Of a DNA stretch of 64,000 nt, positions 11,401-22,920 are shown piece by piece. The notes under the pieces are model-generated. The model searched no databases, was not told the DNA's origin, and was given only the letters and a program-made list of their open reading frames with translations. Position 1 is the stretch's first letter; each line of letters opens with the position of its first letter. The stretch covers positions 1,359,813 through 1,423,812 of the forward strand of contig NW_017803898.1 in NCBI RefSeq assembly GCF_001625305.1. The letters are read 5' to 3'. This DNA comes from Branchiostoma belcheri (lineage: Eukaryota; Chordata; Leptocardii; Amphioxiformes; Branchiostomatidae). A program made the translations under genes and the position numbers.

Positions 11401-14400
11401 TAGCAAGTGGCATGACCGCTGAACTCCAAGAAAGACAAACTTGGGTTTTCAGCAGTTCTGAGTTCATCCTCCACCGAAAAACCTACATCTCGTCCCCTTT
11501 TTCTCTTCACAGTCCCCAGAAAACCGCCAGGAATGGCCGATGGTCGCACTAATGAAGTATATCCTGAATCTAGAGGAAGAATATATGGTTTGTGGAATCA
11601 ATGCCTGCAACATCGCATGCAAGACTTACGACAAGAACGAAAACGACTCACCAAAACTTAAATCACCAACCAGGTCATGACAATGATCAAAATAGTAAGG
11701 GCACCATTGCCATACCTGGTGACTTCTCCCGTAACTTGGTTTGGGCATCTGAAGAGATCTGTGGTTCATCAGTGCTCGGTTCGTCAGTTTGTCCCATCAG
11801 CCTGTTGATAAGGTAGGTCTTCCCCGATCTGATCTGACCCATCACTGGAACTCGTTTTCTGTATAAAGGCAGCGACAGCGCCTCCTCGCTGCAAGATTCT
11901 GTATACGACTTCGCCATTTTTGGACCTTGGTCTTTAATTGAAGTCGGGAGCAGCTCTAAGAGAGATTTGGGATGAATGTGATTAAGTACGTACCTGGGTT
12001 GGTTGTGTTTGAAAAACCGGCATTGACCCAAGACACCGTGCCCAAGAGCAAATACGACATATTGACCTCATCTTGAACAGAACTACAGTAGCTACAGCTC
12101 GGCCCTGTCTGAACTCTCCCTAACCACACTTTCCCAACGACGGCATGAACTGTGCAGGAAGTATGCTGAGTCACTGCTGAAATCCCCGATCTACAGAAAC
12201 TGGCTGCCACCATGCCGCGAGACCGTATCAGGCATGACGACCAGGTCCAGCAAACAGCTACAAACTCTCAGACCTAGAACTGTTCGATTTTCTAAGAGCT
12301 CGATCTACTTTGTGACAAAGTTATTGAACGATGTGTAAGTTTATGTATACCGGATGTTATATAACGGCTGAGCAAATTTCATATGTATATACAGTATTTG
12401 TAAGGCGGCATTGATTTTACATTGTAAGAAGTCGTCAATTCAGCCATTTAGGCTGACACAGACTTTTAACCTGTTTGTTTATGTGTTTATGTGAATAATA
12501 ATAAACCAGTCATCATCATCTTCCTCCCCAGAAAAATGGACTGTTCCAAACTAACACTTGTACAAAGTAGAACATCCAAATAGCTTCTGCCCAAAGTGAA
12601 CTAAAGTGCTGCCAAGTCATCTCAGTTACAAATGGAGCCGTCCCAATTTGACCCCAACTGAAAAAGATTGTTTCCCCTATTCGACAATGAACCCTTCCTG
12701 TGGCATTCACATATTTCTGTCCCATGCTCTTAGATCTATGTGAATAAAATGATATAAATAAAATTAAAATGGACTTAACTGCCACAAAACGGAATCTTCT
12801 GTAATCTCACTAGTCCAAAATTGAATTTAACAAAAAATTCCCCTACTCACAAATTGACCTGACCTTCGGCCCCATTTGCTGATGTAGATCATTCCAAAAA
12901 TGCCTACACAAACAAAAAATTGGACATTTTCATAATCACCCAAGTCCAAAATCAAATTCTAAAAAAAATGTCGCTATTCAAGAATGGACTCTTCCAGCAA
13001 CACTACTTTCACACAACGGCCAATCACCAAAGTCCAAAATTCAATTCTAAAAAATGCAAGAATGGACTCTTCTATCAGACCCAATGTAATGTTATGAGCG
13101 AAAACACTTCCACACAAAACATGGGATTTTTTATCACCAGTGTATGATTAAAGTGATGTAAAAACTGCGTCAGACATTTTTTTCACACTTTTACAAAGCA
13201 CCTCCTGAGAATCATAGGGAAGAATTCAACCAAATAGAGATTCAGTACCATTCTATATTGGGGTGTCGCTGCAAGGGTCCATTCCAGAATAGAAGGAACA
13301 ATCTCTTTTACTTGGGGTCAAATTAGGAAGGCTACGTTTTAGGCGACATTGAATAGACTTGGCAATACTATAGATAAATTTTGGATGACTTTTGGATGAA
13401 TTTGAGATGACTTGGCAATACTATAGTTAAATTTAGGAATGTTCTTCCGTTCTTCACAGGGATGAGCTTGGAAAAGTCGATTTTCTATAGGAAGGAGATG
13501 GAGTGAAATATGCTCTATTTGCTCTTGAGCAAATGTCGGCTTTTCTAGTTGTAAATACAATTATTTAAATTCAAACTAGAAAGGCCGACATTTGCAAGGG
13601 AGAAAATGCAAGAGATGGCTTCACCACATCCTCCCGTACCACAAATGGACCTATCCCCTTCTCGCACGAAATGGATTGTTCCTAAATCAACCCTGTCCAA
13701 AATGTGAAGTGTTCCAATAGTCTATACCCCAATGCAGCAATGGACTCTTCCAATGTCCTTTGCTGCTGGAACATGTAGATCCATGGTAGAACCCGGTACC
13801 TACATTAGGTCTTATTCAGCACATTTATTTTATTGTTCGTTTTTTTGTACTTTGCCATACACTGTACCATGTGAAATTGTCGTGCAATAACGTTCTTCTA
13901 TAATGTAGCTACCATGTAGGATCTGATATTTTGGGTCAAAACTGCATTGTTTCAAGGAAATTTGATAGTACTCTAGTACTCTAGTGACCATGTTGTTCGA
14001 TCTCTGTGACCAATGAAGTTTACATTAAACTATAAATGATTACTTTTTTTTATCTTAAAGGTTACATTGAATCAAGGAGGTTTTCCTTGATTGAATTATG
14101 TTAGGTACTATTGATGTAAGAAAACAAATTTCAAGAAAATCTACATATTTTGCTTTACTTTAATCCGAAATTAGTGGATTTTGTATATATAAAAGCATTG
14201 ATATTACCATGTCAAATGCAAAACAACGAGATGAATTCTACGGAAAAATGTCTGGAATATAAAATATCTATATAGCAAAAGAAAATTGAGCTACCTGCAT
14301 GCTCCAGAGGATGCGATATGATAATTGGACCATGTACATGATATACATGTTCATGTGGATGTGGATGTAGTTCATACAAATCCGTGTCTGAATCTATCTC

Positions 14401-17400
14401 TGCAAAACAGAAGATATTATAAGAAATTTAGTTAAGGGTCAGTTCTCAATACACTTTTAGTTTCTTTACGATGAAAAAAACTTATGTCTACCACAATCCA
14501 GGACCTGTTCGACCTGTTGTGTCTGATTGGGAAAATCTCTTCATGATACAGACGGATATTGGGTCGCTAGACTTCTGTTGCCATTGGCAACAGCTAAAAC
14601 GTGAGGTCTATTTAGGGTCCGCCAGTTTGATTTTTGTAAATACAGTCATTGTATGTCAACATAAAACCCTGAAACTAGTATAAAAGATTCCATCTTTTTT
14701 TTCACAGTGGAAATCTAACGGGTATGGCATCTCCGAACAGTTGTTACATATATGCTATATGTATTGGAGTTATATGATTGAAAACATCTTTAGTTATTGC
14801 AGGCTAAAATATTCGGAAACACAGACAAGTACAGATAGACAGACCAGCAACATTTCCTCAATTTTCCACATAATTGTCAAATTCTAGCATGTCCTCATAA
14901 ATCATACAAATTAGGACCTGATTTGAATAAATTGTGTTTACAGATGTTCACCTTCGCCGAACGTCCAGACTCGGAAAACACCTAAAGACTCGGCTGTCCG
15001 CAACTGATCAATCTTGATCAGGGCCGTCTTCAGGTCTTGTAAAGGATCTGTGCTCGTCTTCTTCTGTATCCACCTTCGAAGCATTTCCCGGCATTTGTCG
15101 TCAGGGCCAGGATATCGCAGGTCATGTAGAATTGCTTTGATCTTGCCACGTTTGAACCCCAGTTCACGGGCCAATTCCCTCCACTTGTAGCTCACGTTGT
15201 CTACGACTGTGTCGATACAGCTCTCCATGTTAACTAGATCAAGCATAAATGATTCACCACAGTTACTCATGATGTCTTCAGCCAGGATTTACAGATTTAC
15301 AAAAAGATCTGATGGAAAATATGAATGGCACATCTTTACTATTATTTTTCACTAACTTTCACAAGCAGTACCTTCAGAAAATGGTGTCTTTTGCAGGGGC
15401 TTTTGCAGACCATTACCCCACCCCAAGGCCCACACCATATATTGATTGTTGCAAATGTACAATTATTTCAACATATAAGCCAGAGATTATGTAAAGTTTC
15501 AGTTTTTTTATAGTTGTATGTTTTATCCCAAAAGCGCGTTGTTGTAAGGGAATTTTTCTGAGACAATACCCGAGTAAACATACACTTAACTTGGACTTTG
15601 ATTAATGATCATGATAATGATGTAATTTACCAATTACCCTATTCAGACGGGGGGGCTAGCTTTTAAGGGGCCTAAAATATATCTGGAAACAATTTCATAT
15701 TAATAAGATAAGTTAATAGGTTTCTGACAGGCAGTCTTGGGAAAATTCAGTAATTTTGGTTTAAATTTGGGTTTTGTGTTTAATTATACGTCATTTCTAG
15801 CATTGATAACATCTCATATAATCATCTGTAATTTATACAATTAACTAGAAAGGCCGACATTTGCTCGGGAGCAAATGCAGAAGATGGCTACACCACACCC
15901 CCCGTACCAAAAATAGACCTATCCCCCTCCCGCACAAATGGAGTGTTCCTAAATGAACCCCGCCAAAATATGAAGTGTTGAAAAAGTCACCTTCTGCTGT
16001 TGGAACATGTATATAGTATAGAACCCTGGTAGAACCCGAGTGTTCTATTTAGAACTGTACAGCCACAAAGCCCTATTTCACACAGCTTTGAAGTGCTGTA
16101 TGTCAAAAGTGTGAATAACATTCTTTGGGCATGTGTCCAAGGTATTCTCACACCAAATTGCAGGTCATTCGGATTAAATTTTAGGTCACAGTAGCTAAAA
16201 ATGTATATTTTTGTCCGAAAATAGCCAAAAAGCCCTATTTTACACAATTCTAAAGTGGCGTATGTCAAAAGCGACAGATGGCGCTTTCTCACACCGTACT
16301 GGTACCGTACATTAGTAAACAAGAGTTCCGAGATCTCAAACCTCCATGACATATGGGCTTGATATGTAAAAGTAAATTTATTCTTTAATTATGCAAATGA
16401 CCTCTGCATTAACATAATATATGCATCGTAATGTTAACTTTTGATTAACTTACAGATGTCCCAAGTATGACATTCCCATCATTCAAGAAATCATAGAATT
16501 TTCGCATTAATTATGCAAATTAGATAATCATTTGCATAATTAGTATGCGTTGATGTTCCATCTGCCATAGGTTACATACATTACATGTATGAAAGTACAA
16601 TTTAGTATAATGTAAAACACTGTAATTATAGAATTTCCTCATTAATTATGCAAATAAAGTCCTCATTTGCATAATTTGCATTTAATCTCTCTCTCAGCTA
16701 CCTACCTACTAAAAATGATGAAAATACGTTGTTCCTATCTGGACTTATTGGCTTTCAAAGATTTCGTCCGAAGGTCCCCTGCAGTTCCAGAGCAAGCTGC
16801 TAGTGGGACCAAACCCACACCACTTATTCCTGACAAGAAAATCTATCTGTCACCAAAAATTCAAGACCATAGCATGTTCAGGACAAAAGATACAGAAACC
16901 GGAATTTCTGCTGCAGTACCAAGGTCATCCAACAGGAGGCCCATATTTGACCTTGACCTTCGTCTTCCTAAGACTTACCAGCATACCAAATATGAACAAG
17001 AGTTCCGAGATCTCATACCTCCATGAAATATGGGCTTGCTTTGTCCTCAATAATTATGCAAATAACCTCTACATTGACATAATATATGCATAGCGATGGA
17101 AACCTTTAAGTAACTTACACATGTTACGAGGTATAAAATTCTCATCATTCACCAGTAAGGATTCACAAAATTTTCACATTAATTATGCAAATTAGGTAAT
17201 CATTTGCATTATTGGTATCTGTTGATGTTCCGCCTGCCACAGATTAAATACCAGTAGATTACATGTATAGCAGTACCATTATATAAAACACTAATTATAG
17301 AATTTCCCCCTTAATTATGCAAATTAAGTCCTCATTTGCATAATTTGCATTTAATCATGTACAACTGTCTCACAGGTACCTACACACCAAAAATGATAAA

Positions 17401-19600
17401 AATACGTTGTTCCAATCTGGACTTATTGGCTTTGAAAGTTTTTACCAGAAACTAACCTGCAGTTCCAGAACAAGCTGCTAGGGGGCCCAAACTCACGCCA
17501 CTTATTCCTGACAGGATAAGCTATCTTTCACCAAAAAATCAAGACCATAGCTTGTTCAGGACAAAAGATACAACAACCGGAAGTTATGCTGCAGTACCAA
17601 GGTCATCCACCAGGAGGCCCATATTTGACCTTGATCTTTGTCTTTCCAAGACTAACCATCATACCAAATATCATCACAATCCATAAAGGCTGAAGTTATG
17701 ATGACCACAAAGTTGCGGAAACACACACAGACAGACAGACACACATACATACATACATACAGACAGACAGACACGCCAAAAACAATACCTCCATTTTTCA
17801 TGGAGGTAATGAATGAATGGTTTATTTCGATACAAACTACACATCGTACAAAACATACAGTAGCAGCTGCATTATCAGCTGAAATGCATTATCAGCTGAA
17901 ATGATGTATGATTTACATTACATTGTTAAAAAGAATTCCGAGATTTCATACCTCCATGAAACATGGGCTTAATATGTAAATGTAAATTTCTTCTTTAATT
18001 ATGCAAATTACCTCGATCTGCATAAACATGATATATGCATCATGATGTATGTTAACTTTTGATTAAGTTACAGATGTCCCAAGTATGACATTCCCATCAT
18101 TCACCATTAAGAAATCATAGAATTTTTGCATAAATTATGCAAATTAGGTCATAATTTGTATAATTAGTATCTGTTGATGTTCTGCCTGCCATAGGTTACA
18201 TACATTACATGTATGAAAGTAGTATAATGTAAAACGCTGTAATTATAGAATTTCCTAATTAATTATACAAATAAAGTCCTCATTTGCATAATTTGAAATT
18301 TTTTAATCATGTACATCTCTCTCTCAGCTACCTACACAACAAAAATTATGAAAATATGTTGTTCTTATCTGGACTTATTGGCTTTTAAACATTTCGCCAG
18401 AAAGTGCCCTGCAGTTCCAGAACAAGCTGCTAGGGGGACCAAACTCACACAATTTATTCCTGACAGGATAAGCTATCTGTCACCAAAACATCAAGACCAT
18501 AGCTTGTTCAGGACAAAAGATACAAAAACCGGAAGTCTACTGCAGTACCAAGGTCATCCACCAGGAGGTCCATATTTGACCTTGACCTTTGTCTTCCTAA
18601 GACTTATCAGCATACCAAATATCATCACAATCCATAAAGGCGTTCTGAAGTTATGCTGACCACAAAGTTGCGGAAACACACACACACAGACAGACAGACA
18701 GACACACAGACACACAGACAGACATACATACATACATACAGACAGACACACCAAAAACAATACCTCAATTTTTCATGGAGGTAAAAAAAGTTCCACTCAG
18801 TGATACTTAGGTAACGTAGCATTAGGCAAACAACCACAAGGGACAACTGTTAAAATCAGCGCAAGATAACGACATTAAGTCTAACTCCAACGCTATAAAT
18901 CATATTCTCTAAGAAAAACAAGTCACGCATAAATATAAGTATAAATATAAATATAAATATACATGTGTTACTCGAGGACTGTCTTGGGCTGTTCGGCGTT
19001 TAACAGGTCCACTAAGAACGGCAATGTGCTCTTCCTATGTCGTTCCGTCCTACATTTAAACTGTGTTATCTGGTGTTTGGATCTGAGGTTTCTGCCATGA
19101 AGGCTCACACGTTTTGGGGGAAGCCAGTTAGAGAAGGTCGTTGAGTTTGATATGGAAGTAGCAAACTTCGTACATAGTACCTGGCGTCTGTTGTACAGAG
19201 ATACAAGTGACAACTGGTTTAATGCCATACCGTAACTAACAAAGTTTGATCCTAGAATAATCCGACAAACTCTTTTCTGTACATTCTCTATCGCACCGGA
19301 TTGGGCTCTAGTGATACCAGGGTGCCATACTGGGCATGCATATTCGAGGATTGGTCGGATGAAACCACAGAAGATAAGTACCAAGTCTTTAACGTCAAGC
19401 CCATGTCTCTAAGTACTCGCAACAAGTACAGCCTACGGCTCCCTTTACTGACCATCATATTAACATGCACGTCCCACTTACGATTAGCCTGTACAATCAC
19501 ACCTAGTATCTTTGCAAACTGTACAACTTCAGACTGTACAACATCATAACAATCCATAAATGCGTTATGAAGTTATGCTGACTACAAATGTGCGGAAACA

Positions 19601-19641
<41 letters not shown>

Positions 19642-19796
19642 GCGCCAAAAACAATATCTCCATTTTTCATGGAGGTAATAATGTTTCTAAATGTAAACCA
19701 TATTTACATTTAGGGAAACACTGGTGTTAACCGCAGAGATCCATTATATACCATGCAATTCAATTCCATCATCTTACCAGCTGCAGCGGAAGCCAT
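5414..19796 (-). CDS. Death-Roc-COR-ZU5-UPA-Death signalling protein (16 exons, 1202 aa)
   Basis: Likely a cytosolic GTPase scaffold of death-domain signalling. Minus-strand exons: 19796-19778, 15233-14982, 14399-14295, 11955-11716, 11569-11270, 10875-10745, 10415-9277, 9114-9056, 8771-8599, 8468-8407, 8292-8054, 7933-7680, 7354-7217, 6831-6675, 6297-6211, 5667-5414. All phases match and total 3609 nt with no stop. Domains: Death ~7-90; His-rich linker 91-125; Roc ~155-390 with P-loop GQIRSGKT (165-172), switch-like LEFSGHATCYES and THKD (342-345); COR ~395-728; an unrecognised helical segment 729-825; ZU5 ~827-950 (GPVDILLPHVLYIDD); UPA ~955-1085; Death 1119-1198. Intron 5 starts GCAAGT (a GC-AG intron). 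The 19-nt first exon (MASAAA) rests only on phase, Kozak context and analogy with the neighbour. PIDD, UNC5 and ankyrins share ZU5-UPA-Death; the Roc-COR front is unusual. Confidence 0.85.
12080..12525 (+). mobile_element. CR1/L2-like retrotransposon 3' end (RT C-terminus and tail)
   Basis: Plus-strand codons ending at TAA 12336-12338 encode a typical RT C-terminus (QRRHELCRKYAESLLKSP, then WLPP). A 3' UTR follows, ending in AATAATAATAAA and CATCATCATC simple repeats. It lies antisense in intron 3 of the Roc-COR gene. Confidence 0.7.
12526..14294. repeat. Intron 3 of the Roc-COR gene: degenerate short repeats
   Basis: Imperfect units carry the words AATGGACTCTTCC, CCAAAGTCCAAAATTCAATTCTAAAAAA and CCCAATGC, apparently decayed tandem or nested MITE material. 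At 13480-13660 two copies of an element with the end AACTAGAAAGGCCGACATTTGC face each other around 13560. Another copy is at 15842-15975. No coding signal. Confidence 0.5.
15842..15985 (+). repeat. Dispersed repeat with end AACTAGAAAGGCCGACATTTG
   Basis: It shares its start and the phrase GCAAATGCAGAAGATGGCTNCACCAC with 13571-13690, and in reverse with about 10480-10545. A short decayed element in intron 1 of the Roc-COR gene. Confidence 0.5.
16322..16996 (+). mobile_element. Dispersed element family 3, copy 1 (3'-truncated)
   Basis: It starts AGTTCCGAGATCTCAAACCTCCATGA, has several ATTATGCAAAT boxes, then a conserved block (TCCAGAGCAAGCTGC; CCTTGACCTTCGTCTTCC). It is cut off where copy 2 begins at about 16997. 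Open frames over the conserved block (for example 16667-17026) recur in other copies in more than one frame and are broken in some, so I do not call a gene. Confidence 0.65.
16997..17812 (+). mobile_element. Dispersed element family 3, copy 2 (full length)
   Basis: It begins GAGTTCCGAGATCTCATACCTCCATGAAATATGGGCTT and ends ACACGCCAAAAACAATACCTCCATTTTTCATGGAGGTA. The terminal words TACCTCCATGAAA and TTTCATGGAGGTA are inverted. A CAGACAGACA/CATACATA microsatellite lies near the 3' end in every copy. Confidence 0.7.
17930..18784 (+). mobile_element. Dispersed element family 3, copy 3
   Basis: Same 5' phrase (GAATTCCGAGATTTCATACCTCCATGAAA), AT-rich ATTATGCAAAT boxes, conserved block, CAGACAGACA microsatellite and TTTTTCATGGAGGTA end. 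It is head-to-tail with copies 1 and 2 in the first intron of the Roc-COR gene. One indel shifts the frame that is open in other copies. Confidence 0.7.
18968..19557 (-). pseudogene. Decayed non-LTR retrotransposon reverse transcriptase fragment
   Basis: Minus-strand sequence encodes the C-terminal part of a jockey/CR1-like RT in two overlapping frames: the upstream part (QFAKILGVIV, then SRRLYLLRVLRD) ends near 19288, and the downstream part (FIRPILEYACPVWHPGIT, then QKRVCRIILG) starts by 19384. At least one frameshift separates them. It sits between pieces of family 3 (18784 and 19545), as if inserted into such an element. Confidence 0.8.
19545..19677 (+). repeat. Family 3 element, 3' end only, with (CA)n tract
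   Basis: The sequence from TCCATAAATGCGTTATGAAGTTATGCTGAC through a perfect (CA) tract (about 19601-19638) to CCATTTTTCATGGAGGTAA is the 3' terminus of family 3. Its 5' part was lost or displaced by the RT fragment. Confidence 0.65.
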
Positions 19797-21349
19797 GTTG
19801 GCGATATAGTCCAAGTTTGGCAATGATATGTTGCAAAGAAGGAACCTTATGGAACTCCAAGTCACGGAAGACCAGGGTCAAGTGGACAAGGCATTGATAG
19901 TGTCTGGAGAAAACGATAACATTAGGATTTGTTTAGACAACGTACAACTCGTATACATGACAGGGTTGAAAGGGGTTATCATAAGGCCAACTTTTGACCA
20001 GAAAAGTTAACAAAAATTATACTCCAGGTAAGACATCCAAACAGGTTGCTATTCAAGTCCGTATAGTGCACAAATTGAAGAGGTTTATGGCTAAGAAAGT
20101 TTCAAAATCAAGTTTGTTTCAGATCGTTATGAGACGTGGTACAAACGAGGAAGCAAATGATTTCTATAAATTTTGTTGTAACAGACCGGAAATTCTGTTT
20201 CGGAATGAATCCTATAGCTATCAGGTTCAACACCGTTTATATACTGTAATGTTACAGCAAGGACCAACGATATAGCAAACAGTAAATACAGGTAGATAGA
20301 TCCGCCATTAACAAGCCATGTTTCAAGTCCAAGACGTTCTATTTTCAGAGTTGAATGCTGTTTTGTACATATACCAGTCTATGTAACTTCAATATATGTG
20401 CCTGATCTAACAGAAAAAAGTCAACTCACCTTATATGTTTAATCTAAGCACTCTGCTTTTGCGTCGTTTTGGACAAATGTAGCAAGCAGTTTTCCTATAG
20501 GATCGCTACGCCTAATCCTATAGCTGCAGGGTAGTGGATAACCTTTGACTTTTAGTTGGCGCTGGTAACGGTAACGGTCACGCGACAGGTAACGTGTTTT
20601 GTCGATCAGATTACCTGTGTGGTATTGATGGCCTCCAAGAAGGCCCTAAAGCTTGGGTGTATTTGCCAATAGATTTTCCTGAACTGATAAATTCAAAAGG
20701 GCACATAATTAGTTATGGAGTTCTTTTAAAAAGTTCACCTGTTGACTAGCTTTCAACAACAGGTTTGGATAGGAACTTAGACAAAGGCTTCAAGTTGAGA
20801 AGGGAAGTCGTAGCAACACCCATGTTTACAATCCAAACAAGACAAACAGAGGTGAGTCACCCGATACCTGGCTCATGGCGTCATGGGAAATTTTTCTAGG
20901 GTTCAAAGGTAATTTTACCAGCCACCTTACAGAAGTTTGAAACTTGAGTTGAACCCCAACGTCGATCCGTTGTCCCGAAGTTCTTCACAAGGTGTACCAA
21001 GAAAGGTGATATATATATACAACAAATCTAGTTATTTCACTTTGTTGCTTTATGCGGAAAATACTTAATATAACCGGAAAAGGTGGCCCCCTCGTTGTCA
21101 AAAAGTCAAAGGGTAACTAGCAACATTTTATCGAAACCCATTTTCTTTCATTCGGGAGCAGACTGACGTCTGCAGACGTTTGATTTGTGATTATACAATT
21201 TGATACAGAAACTAGTAAAATACAGGGAACATTTTGAACTACGATTGTCCATAGCCAGCTATAGCGTTTTAAAGGTATTGAAACATTTGTCTTCAGGATT
21301 GATTGCTGGACGCTTTCCACAAACCTAGATTCTCAGTTAGACGTCAAAG
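19797..21349. promoter_or_regulatory. Shared upstream region of the divergent Death-Roc-COR / Death-TIR pair
   Basis: 1.55 kb between the proposed start codons (19796 on minus, 21350 on plus), so probably a bidirectional or at least shared regulatory region. I see no clear TATA box or CpG island and no perfect kappa-B site. A Lys-rich 93-codon plus-strand frame (19994-20275) lies inside. I do not recognise it, and it follows a GT-type donor-like sequence, so it may be UTR or chance. Confidence 0.45.
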
Positions 21350-22729
21350 ATGGCTACTCAAGGTAAGTGACTTGGTTTCAGAGTTTGAACTACATCAGGA
21401 TGTAGCAAATATAACTGATGGGTATTCTTCTAGCCCGTTTTGTCGGCCCTAAAGTGAAGTGAATACTTGTTTATGACCTGACCATGTATTGACTACCGAT
21501 TACGATACGATATCATGTGAATAACCCCGCCTTCATTGAGAAATAGAATAGTTTAGTTGACCTGTAGTTTATCTCAAGTTTTGTTTCCGGGTGTGGGGGA
21601 GGGTGGGGGGGAGGTTGGGGGGTCTACAAATAAAAAAGCCCTTCCACTCTTTTCTGAAGGTACTTAGAAATATAATTGTACAGATACGCTCTGTCATTAA
21701 TATTTTTCCTCCAGATCTTTTTGTAAATCTGTACGTGTTGCCGGCCTGAAGAGATCTTGACTACCTGTTGTTCATTATGCTTGATCTAGTTAACATGAAA
21801 GGCTGTATCAAGAAAGTCGTAAGCAGCGTGAGCTACAAGTGGGACGACTTGGCCCGTGAACTGGGGTTGGAACGTGGCGAGATCGAAACAATTCGACGTG
21901 ACTCGCAATATCCTGGCCCTGACGACAAATGCAGGGAAATTCTTGAAAGGTGGCTAGAAAAGACGACGAGCACAGATCCTTTACGAGACCTGAAGACGGC
22001 CCTGATCGACATTCGTGAGCGGCGGACAGCCCAGTCTTTAGGTGTGTCTTCTCAATTATCACCATATCAAAATCAATATTATGATCACTCTTATCACTCC
22101 TATACAGACTGAGACAGATGATGTTAGGATTGTTTTCTATGATCCAAACAACTTACAGTAGTTTTATTCTGGACAAAAATACACAATCATATATCATGCA
22201 TTTTGCCACCCATATTCATATTAAAATGGACCTCTTATATTACGTTTTAGATATAGGAGCGACTGCTACACCGACAGGTGCGAAGGTCTTCGTGTCCCAT
22301 GCCAGCGAAGACAAGGAGGAGTTCGTAGAGCCGCTTGTCCAGGAGCTCCTTCAACCCAACCGTCTGCAGAAGTCCGACGTCTTCTACGACAAACACAGCC
22401 TGAAACCCGGCGACGATCTGTGGACGGAGATCGAGGCAGCTCTCAGGAACCCGGCCTTGAAGTTGTTCGTGTTTGTTATCAGTAGGCACGTGCTCAGTCA
22501 GAAGACGTGGCCCAAGTATGAATATGAGTTGGCTCACGCCAGGGGAGTCCGGATTTTCCCAATCTGGCTTGTACGCGAAGAAGATGAGGACTTTTCACAG
22601 AAAGTGTCTGAGTATGACACGATGAGGGGGCTTGAAAGGCTTCTCGCTGAGCGCGTCCATGTGAATGAGGTTGAGGAAAAGCTGCCAAGTATCGCTGGTA
22701 AAATCATAGCACAGCCACAGCTACAGTGA
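21350..22729 (+). CDS. Death-TIR adaptor-like protein (3 exons, 247 aa)
   Basis: MyD88-like layout, Death followed by TIR. Exons are 21350-21362 (MATQ), 21790-22041 and 22251-22729. Phases are 1 and 1, and the 744 nt end in TGA. The start has a good context (AAGATGG) and a consensus donor GTAAGT. The alternative start at 21777 would read through the exon 2 acceptor. The Death domain (~5-88) matches the N-terminal Death domain of the divergent neighbour at roughly two thirds of positions, and exon 2 has the same 252-nt length. The TIR (~98-245) has box 1 KVFVSHASED, box 2-like SLKPGDDL (138-145) and, unlike MyD88, a WxxxE motif (TWPKYE, E179). WxxxE occurs in NADase-type TIRs such as SARM1, plant and bacterial TIRs, so an enzyme rather than a pure adaptor is possible. 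Confidence 0.88.
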
Positions 22730-22914
22730 ATCTGGCAAAGCCAAACACCTTTCAGGTGTCTCTAGTTCCACAGGAGCTATCTTGTGGTTTTAAAACTGTA
22801 TTGCAAGTTTCTTTCATTGTAAAAGTGGCTGCGAGAATATAAGTTATACCTAACTTGAGTTCGCAGTCACTTAGTCCATGTCCTTTCATTTGTATTCATC
22901 AGTGTGCTTCGGAA

Positions 22915-22920
22915 TAAAAA
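22915..22920 (+). terminator. Polyadenylation signal of the Death-TIR gene
   Basis: AATAAA 186 nt after the TGA stop, in an AT-rich 3' UTR. Confidence 0.5.

Noticed and set aside
16667-17026. Recurring ~115-codon ORF in family 3 elements (also 18309-18659, 42905-43255, 47148-47384)
   Set aside because: A second frame over the same bases is also open, one copy is frameshifted, and there is no recognisable domain or start conservation. Shared ancestry of the repeat explains it.
19994-20275. Lys-rich 93-codon ORF between the divergent signalling genes
   Set aside because: No recognised motif, no supporting splice structure, and its start follows a donor-like sequence. Kept only as a note in the regulatory region.
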